This document shows, piece by piece, positions 30,358 to 39,383 of a stretch of 57,901 nucleotides of DNA. The DNA is from UBA11524 sp034104265 (GTDB lineage Bacteria > Bacillota > Clostridia > Christensenellales > Aristaeellaceae). Where the stretch lies: assembly GCA_034104265.1 (NCBI GenBank), contig JAXEEE010000039.1, positions 1-57,901 of the forward strand, written 5' to 3'. Position 1 is the first letter of the stretch, and every line of letters begins with the position of its first letter. The notes beneath the pieces were generated by a model, which saw nothing but the letters and a program-made list of their open reading frames with translations, ran no database searches and was not told where the DNA came from. Both the position numbers and the translations under genes were made by a program.

Positions 30358-32055
30358 ATGCTGTACCGGCACGGCAGCATGGTCTATGAAGGTCAGCAGG
30401 ACGCCCGGGCGCAGGTGCGCTGGACGTTCACCCTTGCCCGGCCGCAGCTGTGGTCGCCGGACTCCCCCTGCCTCTACCGCGCGCAGGTGTGCCTGGACAG
30501 CGATGTGCAGGAGAGCACCTTCGGCGTGCGCAGCGCCGTGTTTGACACGGAGGACGGCTTCCTGCTCAACGGCGTGAAAACCAAGCTGTGGGGCGTGAAC
30601 CTGCATCATGACGGCGGCGCGGTGGGCGCGGCCGTACCCCGGGAAATCTGGGCGCGGCGGCTCGCATCGCTGCGGCGGATGGGCGTGAATACCGTGCGCT
30701 GCGCTCATCACCCCATGCCGGACTATTTCTACGACCTGTGCGATGAAATGGGCCTCATGTGCATTGACGAGCTGATGGACAAGTGGCAGGGCTGCGGCAT
30801 GTATTTCGACCGCTGCTGGGCAGAGCGCCACCAGGACCTCGCCGCCATGATCCGCCGGGACGCCAACCATCCCTCCGTGATTCTCTGGAGCGTGGGCAAT
30901 GAAATCAGCCACCAGTTTTCGGAGGCGTTCTATGCCGATCTGAAGGAGCTGACCGACGCCGCCCGCGCGCTGGATCCCACCCGTGCCGTCACCTGCGTGC
31001 TGATCAGCTGCGTCCTGCGGGACTACAACGACGTCACCCCCATGGGCGTGAAGCTGTCCGCGCTCAAGCGCTATGCCGACCTGGTGGACGTGGTGTGCGG
31101 CAACTACATGGAGCATTACTACGAGAAGATGCGGGAATACGGCATCCGCAAGCCCATCATCGGCGCGGAAACCCACATGCTCTACCGCAACGATGAGCTG
31201 GCCCTGAACAGCGTGCAGCTCAGCCGGGAATCCCCCTATGCCATCGTGCGCCGGTACGACTGGGTCTGCGGCGCCATCATCTGGGCCGGGGTGGATTACC
31301 TGGGCGAGTCCACCCTGTGGCCGCAGCGTGGCTGGACGGGCAATCCCCTGGACTCCACCGGCGACTGGAAGCTGCGGGCGTGGTACATCGCCTCCCAGTA
31401 CCGCACAGAGCCGGTGCTGAAGCTCTGCGTATACGATGAATCCGAACCCTGGGACGGCGCCCGGGGGCTGTGGGGCTTTCCGCAAATGCGCTCCCACTGG
31501 AAGTACGGCTGCTTTGAAAAGGTGCTCCATGTGGTGGCGATGACCAACTGCGACAAGGTGCTGCTGTATCAGAACAGCCAGACCGTGCGCTGCGGCGAGC
31601 TGCGGGAGCATCCCGACGGCATGGTTCACTTTTACCTGCCCTATACTCCCGGCGTGCTTCGGGCGGAGGGCTTCCGCGGCGGTGTGAAGGTGGCGGAGGA
31701 CGTGCTGTATTCCGACCATGAGGCGGCGCAGCTGGCGCTGACCGTGGACCGGCAGCTTCTCCCGGCCGACGGCAGCAGCGTTGCCATGCTGGACCTGGTC
31801 ATCAACGACCGTCACGACCGCCGCTGCATGCTGGAGGACCGCATGGTGCGCGTGACCGCCACGGGCGCGCCGGCGACCATCCTGATGGACAACGGCAGCG
31901 CCTGGGACACGGAGCCCTTTGAGCGCACGGCCTGCCCCACCTGCAACGGACACCTGCTGGTGCTGGTCAAAGCCGGGCACACGGCGGGCGAGGTTCACCT
32001 GACGCTTGACATCCAGGGCTTTGGCCAGCGGGAGGTCACCCTCACACTAACCTGA
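30358..32055 (+). pseudogene. GH2 family glycoside hydrolase, N-terminally truncated
   Basis: A 565-codon frame starting inside the immunoglobulin-like second domain of GH2 enzymes (FTLARPQLWSPDSPCLYRA). The whole N-terminal sugar-binding domain of about 180 residues is missing. The catalytic barrel is complete: GVNLHHDGGAVGAAVP, NTVRCAHHPMPDYFYDLCDE, the acid/base glutamate in WSVGNEISHQ and a nucleophile in IIGAETHMLYRN. An in-frame stop at 30325 and the absence of a ribosome site argue that it is not translated normally. The break coincides with the edge of the AT-rich island, so insertion with loss of the 5' part is inferred. The substrate was probably a beta-galactoside or beta-glucuronide. 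Confidence 0.75.
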
Positions 32056-32091
32056 CGCAGCGCGCTCTGCCCAGCGCACCCGGATATACAG

Positions 32092-32140
32092 CAGCGCCCC
32101 TCCCTCCGGCCGCGTTCGCCGGAAGAAGGGGCGCTGTTTT
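32092..32140. terminator. Bidirectional terminator between convergent genes
   Basis: CAGCGCCCC (32092-32100) pairs with GGGGCGCTG (32128-32136), with a further CCGGC/GCCGG inner stem, followed by TTTTCA on the plus strand. It separates the GH2 remnant from the importer operon on the other strand. Confidence 0.8.
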
Positions 32141-32159
32141 CACTTGTCCGGCGGAAGGC

Positions 32160-33080
32160 TCAGCCCTTCAGCGAGCCGATCATCACGCCCTTGACGAAGT
32201 ATTTCTGCAGGAAGGGATACAGGCACAGGATCGGCGCGGTGGAAACCACGATCAGCGCGTACTTGATCAGCTCCGCCATGCCCTGGATGGCCACCGCCGA
32301 TTCCTCGTCCACAAAGTCGCTGGCGTCCATCTGGCTCATCACCAGGATCTCCCGCAGGAAAATCTGCAGGGGATACCGCTCGCTGTCCTGGAGGTAGATC
32401 ATCGCGTGGAAGTAGGAGTTCCAGTGGCCCACGGCATACTGCAGGGCAATGACCGCAATCACCGCCTGGGACAGGGGCAACACAAACTGGAAGAAGAAGC
32501 GGAAGTCGCTGCAGCCGTCCAGCTTGGCGGACTCGATGATGTCCTCCGGGATGGTGCTGGCAATGAAGGTACGCGCCAGGATCATCTGATAGACCGCCAT
32601 GGCCCCGGGAATAATCATCACCCAGAAGGTATTGATCAGCCCCAGGGACTTGTTCAGCAGGTAGGAGGGAATCAGCCCGCCGCCGAAAATCATCGTGAAG
32701 GAGAACAGGAAGGTGAACACGCCCTTGTGCGGCAGGCCCCGCCGGGCCAGCGGATAGGCGCAGAGCATGGTCATCGCCACGTTGACGGCAGTACCGGTCA
32801 CCGTATAGAGGATGGTGTTCCTGTAGCCCGTGAGAACCCGGTCGTACTCAAACACCCGCCGGTAGCCGTCCAGGGAGAACTCCACCGGGAAGAGATACAC
32901 CTGCCCCGTGGACACCGCGTGGGCCGAGGAGAAGGACGCGGACAGCACATACACCAGCGGATAAAGCACAATCAGCGTCAGAATCACCAGCAGCACCGTG
33001 GTCACCGCGCGGAACATCCGGTCGGAGGACGCAAGGCGGATTTTCACCGGCGATGCGGAGGCATGCGCAGCGTTTTTCAC
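32160..33080 (-). CDS. CUT1 sugar ABC transporter permease (LplC/YtcP type)
   Basis: A 306-residue membrane protein with about six hydrophobic segments, the first at residues 29-50. The EAA loop near residue 190 reads PEDIIESAKLDGCSDFRFFF, followed by LPLSQAVIAV. The C-terminus ends FVKGVMIGSLKG, a form typical of the YtcP/LplC group that moves complex sugars with lipoprotein-type binding proteins. It starts 16 bases after the stop of the other permease. No ATPase gene is linked. Confidence 0.92.
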   Translation of the reverse strand: MKNAAHASASPVKIRLASSDRMFRAVTTVLLVILTLIVLYPLVYVLSASFSSAHAVSTGQVYLFPVEFSLDGYRRVFEYDRVLTGYRNTILYTVTGTAVNVAMTMLCAYPLARRGLPHKGVFTFLFSFTMIFGGGLIPSYLLNKSLGLINTFWVMIIPGAMAVYQMILARTFIASTIPEDIIESAKLDGCSDFRFFFQFVLPLSQAVIAVIALQYAVGHWNSYFHAMIYLQDSERYPLQIFLREILVMSQMDASDFVDEESAVAIQGMAELIKYALIVVSTAPILCLYPFLQKYFVKGVMIGSLKG

Positions 33081-33096
33081 GGTCGTTCGTCCTCCT

Positions 33097-34023
33097 TTAC
33101 CACAGGCTGGTATCGCTGAGCCTGCGGCACAGCGCGTTGACCAGCGTCATGATGATCAGGTTGATGGTGGAATTGAACAGGCCGATGGCCGTGGACAGGG
33201 AGAAGTCCGTGGCGCCGGCGTTGGCCAGGCCGCGCTTGTATTCGTAGGTGGAGATGACCTCGCTGGCGGCGATGTTCAGGTCGTTCTGCATCAGGTAGAC
33301 CTTCTCAAAGCCAATGCTCATCACCGAGCCCATGCGCATGATCAGCATGATGGTAATGGTGGGGAGGATAGCGGGCAGGTCCACATGCAGCACCCGCTGG
33401 AAGCGCGTGGCGCCGTCGATCTGCGCAGCCTCATGCAGCTCGGGGCTGACGGCGGTCAGCGCTGCCAGGTACATGATGGAGTCCCAGCCGAAGCTCTGCC
33501 ATACCCCCGACCAGACATAGATGTTGGTAAAGCCGCCGGTGGTGGCCATCAGGTCCACGGCCCTGGAGCCTGTCAGCAGGCGGACAAGCTGCCCGTACAG
33601 GCCATAGTTGGGGTTGAACAGCTGCAGGATCATGCCCACCAGCACCACGGTGGAGATGAAGTGGGGCATGTAGGTGATGGTCTGCACCGTCTTTTTGAAC
33701 CAGACGCGTTCGGCGGTGTTGAGCATCAGAGCAAAAATGATGGGAAAGGGAAACCCGACGAAAATCGAATAGGCGGACAGCTTCAGGGTGTTGGTCACCA
33801 CGTTGGTGAACTGGTAGGAGTTGAAGAACTTCTCGAAGTTCTTCAGACCCACCCAGGGGCTGTGCCACACGCCGCCCTGAATCTTGTATTTGCGGAAGGC
33901 CAGCTGCAGGCCCGCCATGGGGACGTACTTGAAGATGATGATGTATACCAGCGGAATGAGCAGGAACAGATACAGCTGCCACCAGTTGCCATACCGCTTG
34001 CGAAGCCTTTGCAGCATACGCAC
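33097..34023 (-). CDS. CUT1 sugar ABC transporter permease (LplB/YteP type)
   Basis: A 308-residue membrane protein; after a basic N-terminus (MRMLQRLRKRYGNWWQ) six hydrophobic segments follow. The EAA motif near residue 205 is LHEAAQIDGATRFQRVLHVD then LPAILPTI. The pattern YVPMAGLQLAFRKY near residue 35 is characteristic of the LplB/YteP group, which import rhamnogalacturonan or other complex oligosaccharides. The start follows AAGGAGGAAG. A strong terminator lies between it and the binding-protein gene upstream, implying read-through expression. Confidence 0.93.
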   Translation of the reverse strand: MRMLQRLRKRYGNWWQLYLFLLIPLVYIIIFKYVPMAGLQLAFRKYKIQGGVWHSPWVGLKNFEKFFNSYQFTNVVTNTLKLSAYSIFVGFPFPIIFALMLNTAERVWFKKTVQTITYMPHFISTVVLVGMILQLFNPNYGLYGQLVRLLTGSRAVDLMATTGGFTNIYVWSGVWQSFGWDSIMYLAALTAVSPELHEAAQIDGATRFQRVLHVDLPAILPTITIMLIMRMGSVMSIGFEKVYLMQNDLNIAASEVISTYEYKRGLANAGATDFSLSTAIGLFNSTINLIIMTLVNALCRRLSDTSLW

Positions 34024-34048
34024 TTCCTCCTTGTCGCATCATGCCCGG

Positions 34049-34080
34049 AAAAAAGGAAGGGCAGGCAGCTGTGCCTGCCC
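34049..34080 (-). terminator. Strong terminator between binding-protein and permease genes
   Basis: GGGCAGGCA (34059-34067) pairs with TGCCTGCCC (34072-34080); on the minus strand CCTTCC and TTTTTT follow (34054-34049). It lies 23 bases after the binding-protein stop. Confidence 0.82.
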
Positions 34081-34103
34081 CTCCCTGCCGCGCGCAGGCG
34101 AAA

Positions 34104-35813
34104 TTACTTGCCCTGCTGGCGGTCGAAGGCGGCCTGGGTGACTTCCACGCACTCGGCGAGGTTCATGCGCTCCAGCTGGTTGATGTAATCGTTCCAGGCA
34201 GCGTCATCCTCAATGTCCAGGGTGCCGATGGCGTAGGCGGCCCAGGTGGATTCCACGAAGGACTTGATCTCCGCGTAGTAGTCGGTGATAACCTCCTGCT
34301 CGTCCGCAGTGTAGATCAGGCCGGCCACCACCTGGCTCTCGTCCGCGTGGGACAGGGCGTCCAGCATGGCGTGACGGGCGCGGTACTCGTTGACGTAGGA
34401 CAGCTTCTCAATCTCCGTGCCGATGTTGCCGCCCACCGCGAAGAGCGCCATGGTTTCCGCGGGCAGGATCTGGGGGCCGATCTCCGCCCGCCAGGTGTTC
34501 TGCAGGGTGCCCCAGCTGGAGGCGTCATAGTTGTACTTGTTCAGCAGGATGTACTCGGGGTTCTCGGGATCATCGCCGTAGTAGATTTCGGGATAGTTGT
34601 AGCGGGCCTCGTTCTGCCAGAAGTCCAGATACTGCTGATAGCGCGCGGAGTCGTCACCGACCTCCTCGGCAAAGCCGAAGCGGGTCAGGGTGGAGATCTC
34701 AAAGCTGGTCATGTAGTCCAGGAGCATGAAGGCCGCCTGGGGATTCTCGCAGTTCTTGGTGATCAGGGCGGTGATGTTGGGCAGGGCGGGGTTCAGGGAG
34801 GTGACGGTCTCGCCGTTGAAGTCGGTGAAGTAGTCCTGGCGATCCCACTCATAGCGGTCGGGGTCGTCGGCGGACATGCAGGTGGAGGAGAAGCGGTTGA
34901 AGGCGCCCACCACCTGGGGATCCTGGGACAGGGTGATGGTCATGGCGTTCTGATCCTGGGTGAAGATGGCGGGATCCGCCAGGCCCTCGGCGAAGAGCTT
35001 GTGCACAAAGCGCAGGCCCTCGCGCCACTCGTCCGTGTTGAAGCACACGCCGATCCTGCCGTCGGTGTTGGTCCAGTACTCGTTCTGGGTGTAGACGAAG
35101 GGGGTCATCAGCACCTTGCGCAGGTTGCCCACCTGGTCGGCATAGCCGGTCAGGGGAATCTCGTCCTGGATGCCGTTGCCGTTGGGATCCTGGTCGCGGA
35201 AGGCCACCAGCACGTTGTACAGCTCCTCCAGGGTGGTGGGCTTCTCCAGGCCCAGCTTCTCCAGCCAGGGCACATAGAAGTTGAGGCGGTTGCCGGAAAC
35301 CTCATTGTTGCCGAAGCCGTTCCAGCGGTAGTGGCCGTAGATCTCGCCGTCATAGCTGGTGATGTAGGACAGGGCCTTCTCGGGGCTCAGGCTGTCGGAC
35401 ACCGCGCAGGACTGGGCGGGCCAGTAGGACAGGGTGTTGAAATACTCCGTCAGGGGGATGATCATGCCGGCCTCGGCCCAGGGCATGATCTGGTTCTGGC
35501 TGAAGCCGCCCAGCAGAATGTCGGGCAGATCATCGCCGCCGGCGGCAATGGCCAGCTCCAGCTTGGTGCCCATCTCCTTGGCGGGGTACTGGACAAACTC
35601 CAGGTTGATGCCGGTCCTTTCTTCCATCAGAAGGGTCTGCAGGTTGGTTTCCCAGTCCTCGATCACAGCGCTCTGTTCCACGCCGACGGTCAGGGTAATG
35701 GGTTCATTGACAATAGGAAGCTGACCAGGTTCGTTCACAGCGCCTTCCGCCAGCGCCGCGGCGGAGGTCAGGGCCAGCGTCATTGCCAGCACCAGGGCCA
35801 GAACCTTTTTCAT
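34104..35813 (-). CDS. Extracellular solute-binding protein (LipO/YtcQ type)
   Basis: A 569-residue binding protein with a signal peptide (MKKVLALVLAMTLALTSAAA, cleavage after ALA near residue 23). At this length it fits the large LipO-type binding proteins paired with LplB/LplC permeases. Motifs include EERTGINLEFVQYPAKEMG near residue 70, FRDQDPNGNGIQDEIPLTGY near 215 (a calcium-loop-like DPNGNG segment common in this group) and FMLLDYMTSFE near 365. The ATG follows AAGGAGG. The same frame stays open far upstream, but that part is antisense to the AraC gene and is not coding. It captures complex oligosaccharides for the two downstream permeases. Confidence 0.93.
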   Translation of the reverse strand: MKKVLALVLAMTLALTSAAALAEGAVNEPGQLPIVNEPITLTVGVEQSAVIEDWETNLQTLLMEERTGINLEFVQYPAKEMGTKLELAIAAGGDDLPDILLGGFSQNQIMPWAEAGMIIPLTEYFNTLSYWPAQSCAVSDSLSPEKALSYITSYDGEIYGHYRWNGFGNNEVSGNRLNFYVPWLEKLGLEKPTTLEELYNVLVAFRDQDPNGNGIQDEIPLTGYADQVGNLRKVLMTPFVYTQNEYWTNTDGRIGVCFNTDEWREGLRFVHKLFAEGLADPAIFTQDQNAMTITLSQDPQVVGAFNRFSSTCMSADDPDRYEWDRQDYFTDFNGETVTSLNPALPNITALITKNCENPQAAFMLLDYMTSFEISTLTRFGFAEEVGDDSARYQQYLDFWQNEARYNYPEIYYGDDPENPEYILLNKYNYDASSWGTLQNTWRAEIGPQILPAETMALFAVGGNIGTEIEKLSYVNEYRARHAMLDALSHADESQVVAGLIYTADEQEVITDYYAEIKSFVESTWAAYAIGTLDIEDDAAWNDYINQLERMNLAECVEVTQAAFDRQQGK

Positions 35814-35881
35814 GAGGGGTACCTCCTTTTTCATTGCGCGTGCTTTTCCGCACGCTCCGGGTATGCCCGGTTTCTGCATGC

Positions 35882-35911
35882 ACCATAGCATGGCAGCGTC
35901 CTTTCCCGCAA
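35882..35911 (-). promoter_or_regulatory. Probable promoter of the LipO-type binding-protein operon
   Basis: Minus-strand TTGCGG (35911-35906), 18-base spacer, TATGGT (35887-35882), about 70 bases before the ATG. Confidence 0.5.
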
Positions 35912-36014
35912 GCTGAAAGATTCGCCGAGCAGAGAAATTGGTCACTTTTTCGCCATTTGGGGTATAGTGAAATTTTCGTCCGGCTTTGAAAATGTCTATT
36001 TTGGTCGATTTTTG

Positions 36015-36043
36015 TTGACTTTCGGAGGCTCTTTCTCTATAAT
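36015..36043 (+). promoter_or_regulatory. Promoter of the membrane-anchored AraC regulator
   Basis: TTGACT (36015-36020), 17-base spacer, TATAAT (36038-36043). An ATG at 36042 lies inside this -10, which excludes it as the start and supports the TTG at 36099. Confidence 0.85.
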
Positions 36044-36098
36044 GCTGAAAGACAGGCGTCAGGCAGGCCTGCGCCGGAGAAGAGGGAGGCTGCACGGA

Positions 36099-38348
36099 TT
36101 GAGAAAGCACAGAGAAAAGCGGATATCCGTCACGACGCAGTTCCTGATCTCCAACGCGCTGATGATCCTGGCGTTCATCATCGGCAGCATTGCCGTCAGC
36201 TCCAATTACGCCGGCATCCTGCGCGGCGAGGTATCCATGCAGGCCATGCAGGAGCTGAAGAAATCCGCCGACCTGTTTGAAACCCGCCTGACCGAGCTGG
36301 ACAACTGCGCCTATTCCATCGCCCAGACAGGTTCCGTCACCTCCGTCAGCCGGGCCCGGCAGCTGTCCATCAGCGAGTACGCCATGCTGTACCAGCTGGA
36401 TCAGGATGTCCGCTCCAACTACCAGAGCAACGGCCTGATTGACGACATGCTCCTGTGGTTCCCCCGCAGCGGCAGCCTGTGGATGGAGGCAGGCTTTCTG
36501 GACGCAGCGCTGCTGGAGGCGGCCTCCCGGGACTACCGCATCAACGGCCTGTCGCCCGACGTCTATTTCACCCGGGAGTTCCCCGCCGCCCAGACCCATG
36601 CGCTGACCATGGCGCAGCTGATGATGGCGGGACAGGAGCGGACGCAGCTGATGTATCCGGTGTCCCTCAGCCCCCTGTCCAACTTCCGGACGGAGGGCAG
36701 CGTCTGCATCCTGCTGGACATGGAGCAGGCGCTGCAGTATCTGTCCTTCCCGCAGTACGAGGAGGCGGGCGCCCGGTTCCGCATTGTCCTTAGGGACGGC
36801 ACGCAGATTTATCCCCTGGCGGAGGATGACGGGGCCTTCTTCCCCCAGGAGGTGCCCCAGGGCGAGCAGATCACCTATGGCAGGGATCAGATTCTCTTCA
36901 GCTATGAGGCCGGAAAGGATGGCCGCTGCTACCAGCTGGCACTTCCCGCCGCCTACCTGAACACCCTGGCGCTGGACAGCCAGAAGCCCAGCCTGATGGT
37001 GACCATGGCGGCCATTGCGTTGGCGGCGGTGCTGGCATGGGTGCTGGCCCGGCACAACGCCCGGCCCGTGCTGCACCTGGCGGAGCTGGCCCATGTGGAC
37101 AGCAGCGGCGGGAACGAGTTTCAGGCCCTGAACGCCTCCCTGAGCCAGATGCTTCAGGACCGCAGCCGCATGGAGGCGGAGCTGAAGAGCTACCAGGCGC
37201 TGCAGCGGAACATGGTGTTTGCCAAGCTGCTGTCCTACGGCTTCCGCTCGGAGGAGAAGGTCCTGGAGGCACTCTCCGAGGCGGAGATCATGCCTGATGG
37301 CGCCTGGTACGGCACGGCGTATCTGCACTTCACCTCCCCCGAGGCCCTGGAGGGCTCCGGCGCGCATCTGGTGCTGACGACGGTCTTTGGCCGTGTGGTG
37401 CCCGGGCTGATGCATGTGTATCCCATGTCCAGCAGCTCCTACGCGCTGATCTACGCCCTGCGCAGCCCCGAGGATCAGCCCGCCCTCAACCGTCAGCTGG
37501 GCGCGGCGCTGAGCGAAATCCGCCAGCAGTACCAGCTGATTGTCACCCTGGTGGCAGGGCCCTGCGCATCCTCCCTGCTGGCGCTGCCCGATGCGCTGCA
37601 GCAGGCGCGCCGGGCCTACTACGCCATGGATCAGGCCGGGCAGGGCAAGGTAATCCAGGCCGCGGAGCAGGCCGCCTGGCAGGAATCCGTCTGGCACCTG
37701 CCCGACGCCCTGCGGCACCGGCTCATCAGCCTGTGCCAGGCCGGGGACTACGACATACTGGAGAAGGTGCTCCGCCAGTTCTTTGACGAGCAGGTGCAGC
37801 ACTACGCCCCCGGACGGCAGGACACCGCGCAGCTGGCCTATGACCTGCGGAGCCTGTTCATCCAGCTGCAGCAGCAGACCGCCGGCATCTCCATGGACGC
37901 CCTGGCCCGCACGGTGAATTCCCTGCCTAACCACGAGGACTGGCATCAGCTGATGGAGGAGGCGCTGAACATCTTCGGCATGCTTTGCCGGCAGATCACC
38001 GCCTACCGGGAAAACAGCGCACATCGCCTCTATGAGGACATCCGCCAGTACATCCGTGCCCATTTTCATGAGCCCGACCTGTCCCTGGCCAGCATTGCGG
38101 ACGCCTTCAACATGAACGACAAGTATCTCTCCCAGTTCTACAAGCGGGAGGGGCATGTCAACCTGGCCGCCGATATTGAGGAGCTGCGTCTGAACCAGGC
38201 CATCGCCCTGATGCAGCAGGATGAGGCCACCCTGGCGGACATCTGCACGGCCTGCGGGTATGCCAGCCTGAACTCCTTCTACAAGGCCTTCCGGCGCGTC
38301 TACGGCGTATCGCCCAGCGCCTACCGGCAGAACATGAAGCCTTCCTGA
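36099..38348 (+). CDS. Membrane-anchored AraC-family transcriptional regulator
   Basis: A 749-residue regulator. A transmembrane segment at about residues 16-38 is followed by an extracellular sensing region to about 300, a second membrane segment (LMVTMAAIALAAVLAWVLA), a cytosolic linker and a C-terminal AraC domain with two helix-turn-helix units (LSLASIADAFNMNDKYLSQF and ATLADICTACGYASLNSFYK, ending PSAYRQNMK). It likely senses sugars outside and activates the divergent importer operon and the adjacent glycosidases directly, without a kinase. The start is TTG at 36099, nine bases after GGGAGG and downstream of a perfect promoter. Confidence 0.9.
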   Translation: MRKHREKRISVTTQFLISNALMILAFIIGSIAVSSNYAGILRGEVSMQAMQELKKSADLFETRLTELDNCAYSIAQTGSVTSVSRARQLSISEYAMLYQLDQDVRSNYQSNGLIDDMLLWFPRSGSLWMEAGFLDAALLEAASRDYRINGLSPDVYFTREFPAAQTHALTMAQLMMAGQERTQLMYPVSLSPLSNFRTEGSVCILLDMEQALQYLSFPQYEEAGARFRIVLRDGTQIYPLAEDDGAFFPQEVPQGEQITYGRDQILFSYEAGKDGRCYQLALPAAYLNTLALDSQKPSLMVTMAAIALAAVLAWVLARHNARPVLHLAELAHVDSSGGNEFQALNASLSQMLQDRSRMEAELKSYQALQRNMVFAKLLSYGFRSEEKVLEALSEAEIMPDGAWYGTAYLHFTSPEALEGSGAHLVLTTVFGRVVPGLMHVYPMSSSSYALIYALRSPEDQPALNRQLGAALSEIRQQYQLIVTLVAGPCASSLLALPDALQQARRAYYAMDQAGQGKVIQAAEQAAWQESVWHLPDALRHRLISLCQAGDYDILEKVLRQFFDEQVQHYAPGRQDTAQLAYDLRSLFIQLQQQTAGISMDALARTVNSLPNHEDWHQLMEEALNIFGMLCRQITAYRENSAHRLYEDIRQYIRAHFHEPDLSLASIADAFNMNDKYLSQFYKREGHVNLAADIEELRLNQAIALMQQDEATLADICTACGYASLNSFYKAFRRVYGVSPSAYRQNMKPS

Positions 38349-38378
38349 CCCATTCCATCACCGAAAGGAGCCATTCCC

Positions 38379-39293
38379 ATGCTGTTTGAGGATTGCCAGA
38401 GCGCAGCGTCTTCCTTTGCCAAGGATCCCTGCGTGGTGGCCTTCCAGGGCCGCTACTACCTGTACTACACCAAATATGACCGGGCGACGGACCTGCACGG
38501 CATCGGCATTGCCGTCTCCGACGACCTGACGCACTTCGACATTCTGGGCATGCTGACCAGCGAAACCCCCGGCGAGGGCCGCGGCATCTGTGCGCCGGGA
38601 GCCATTGTGCTGGACGGTGTGATTCACCTGTTCTACCAGAGCTACGGCCAGTTCCCCCGGGATTACATCTGCCACGCCACGTCCACCGACGGCGTGCATT
38701 TCGACCGGGATCCCGGCAATCCCGTATTCCAGCCCCAGGGCGAGTGGAACTGCGGCCGCGCCATCGACGCGGACGTGGTAGTCTGGGGCGACAGGCTGCT
38801 GATGTACTTCGCCACCCGCGACCCTGCCCTGGAAAAGCAGCTGCTGGGCGTGGCTTCCGCGCCGCTTGACAGCTGCTTCACCCGCGGCTGCTGGACGCAG
38901 CTGGACATGGACGCACCCATCCTGCAGCCGGAGCTGCCCTGGGAGCAGCTGTGCATCGAGGCCCCCGCAGCCTGCGTCTATCACGACAAAATCTACCTGT
39001 TCTACGCCGGGGCCTACAACTGCTGCCCCCAGCAGATCGGCTGTGCGGTGAGCACGGATGCTCTGCACTACACCCGCCTCTTCACCACCCCGCTGCTGCC
39101 CAGCGGCCCTGCCGGCAGCTGGAACGAGAGCGAATCCGGGCACCCCTACATCTTCGAGGACAATGGGGTGTACCACCTGTTCTACCAGGGCAGCGACGAC
39201 AAGGGCAAAACCTGGCGGCTGTCCCGGGCGCTGATCCGCTTTGACGGGCACGACATGCCCTACGTGGTGCAGGAGGGCTGCGCCTTCCGCTGA
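38379..39293 (+). CDS. Five-bladed beta-propeller glycosidase (GH43/GH32-like)
   Basis: A 304-residue cytosolic protein. The repeating pattern FAKDPCVVAFQGRYYLYYTK, GAIVLDGVIHLFYQSYG, AACVYHDKIYLFYAGA and HPYIFEDNGVYHLFYQG is that of five-bladed propellers of the GH32/43/62/68/117 group. The aspartate in AKDPCVV (residue 16) is placed like the catalytic base, and the glutamate in CIEAPAACVY near residue 195 like the acid. Exact family and substrate cannot be assigned; arabinoside or fructoside are the usual ones. The ATG follows AAAGGAG, 30 bases after the AraC stop, so the two are probably co-transcribed. Confidence 0.82.
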   Translation: MLFEDCQSAASSFAKDPCVVAFQGRYYLYYTKYDRATDLHGIGIAVSDDLTHFDILGMLTSETPGEGRGICAPGAIVLDGVIHLFYQSYGQFPRDYICHATSTDGVHFDRDPGNPVFQPQGEWNCGRAIDADVVVWGDRLLMYFATRDPALEKQLLGVASAPLDSCFTRGCWTQLDMDAPILQPELPWEQLCIEAPAACVYHDKIYLFYAGAYNCCPQQIGCAVSTDALHYTRLFTTPLLPSGPAGSWNESESGHPYIFEDNGVYHLFYQGSDDKGKTWRLSRALIRFDGHDMPYVVQEGCAFR

Positions 39294-39307
39294 TTCCGCC
39301 ATACACC

Positions 39308-39352
39308 AAACGCCCCTTCTCCCGCAGGCAGCGCGGGAAAAGGGGCGTTTTT
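39308..39352. terminator. Bidirectional terminator between convergent glycosidase genes
   Basis: AAACGCCCCTT (39308-39318) pairs with AAGGGGCGTTT, with an inner CCCGC/GCGGG stem, followed by TTC on the plus strand and TGG on the other. Confidence 0.82.
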
Positions 39353-39383
39353 CTATGCATTCACCCAAGCACGGCGCAGCGGA

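Noticed and set aside
36042..36044. ATG start for the membrane-anchored AraC regulator
   Set aside because: It lies within the -10 of a perfect promoter; the TTG at 36099 has a well-spaced GGGAGG.
35814..38156. Minus-strand open frame of 1,350 codons extending upstream of the LipO-type binding protein
   Set aside because: The upstream 780 codons are antisense to the AraC regulator gene, rich in His, Gln and Gly, and lack any motif; the true start has a signal peptide and AAGGAGG at 35813.
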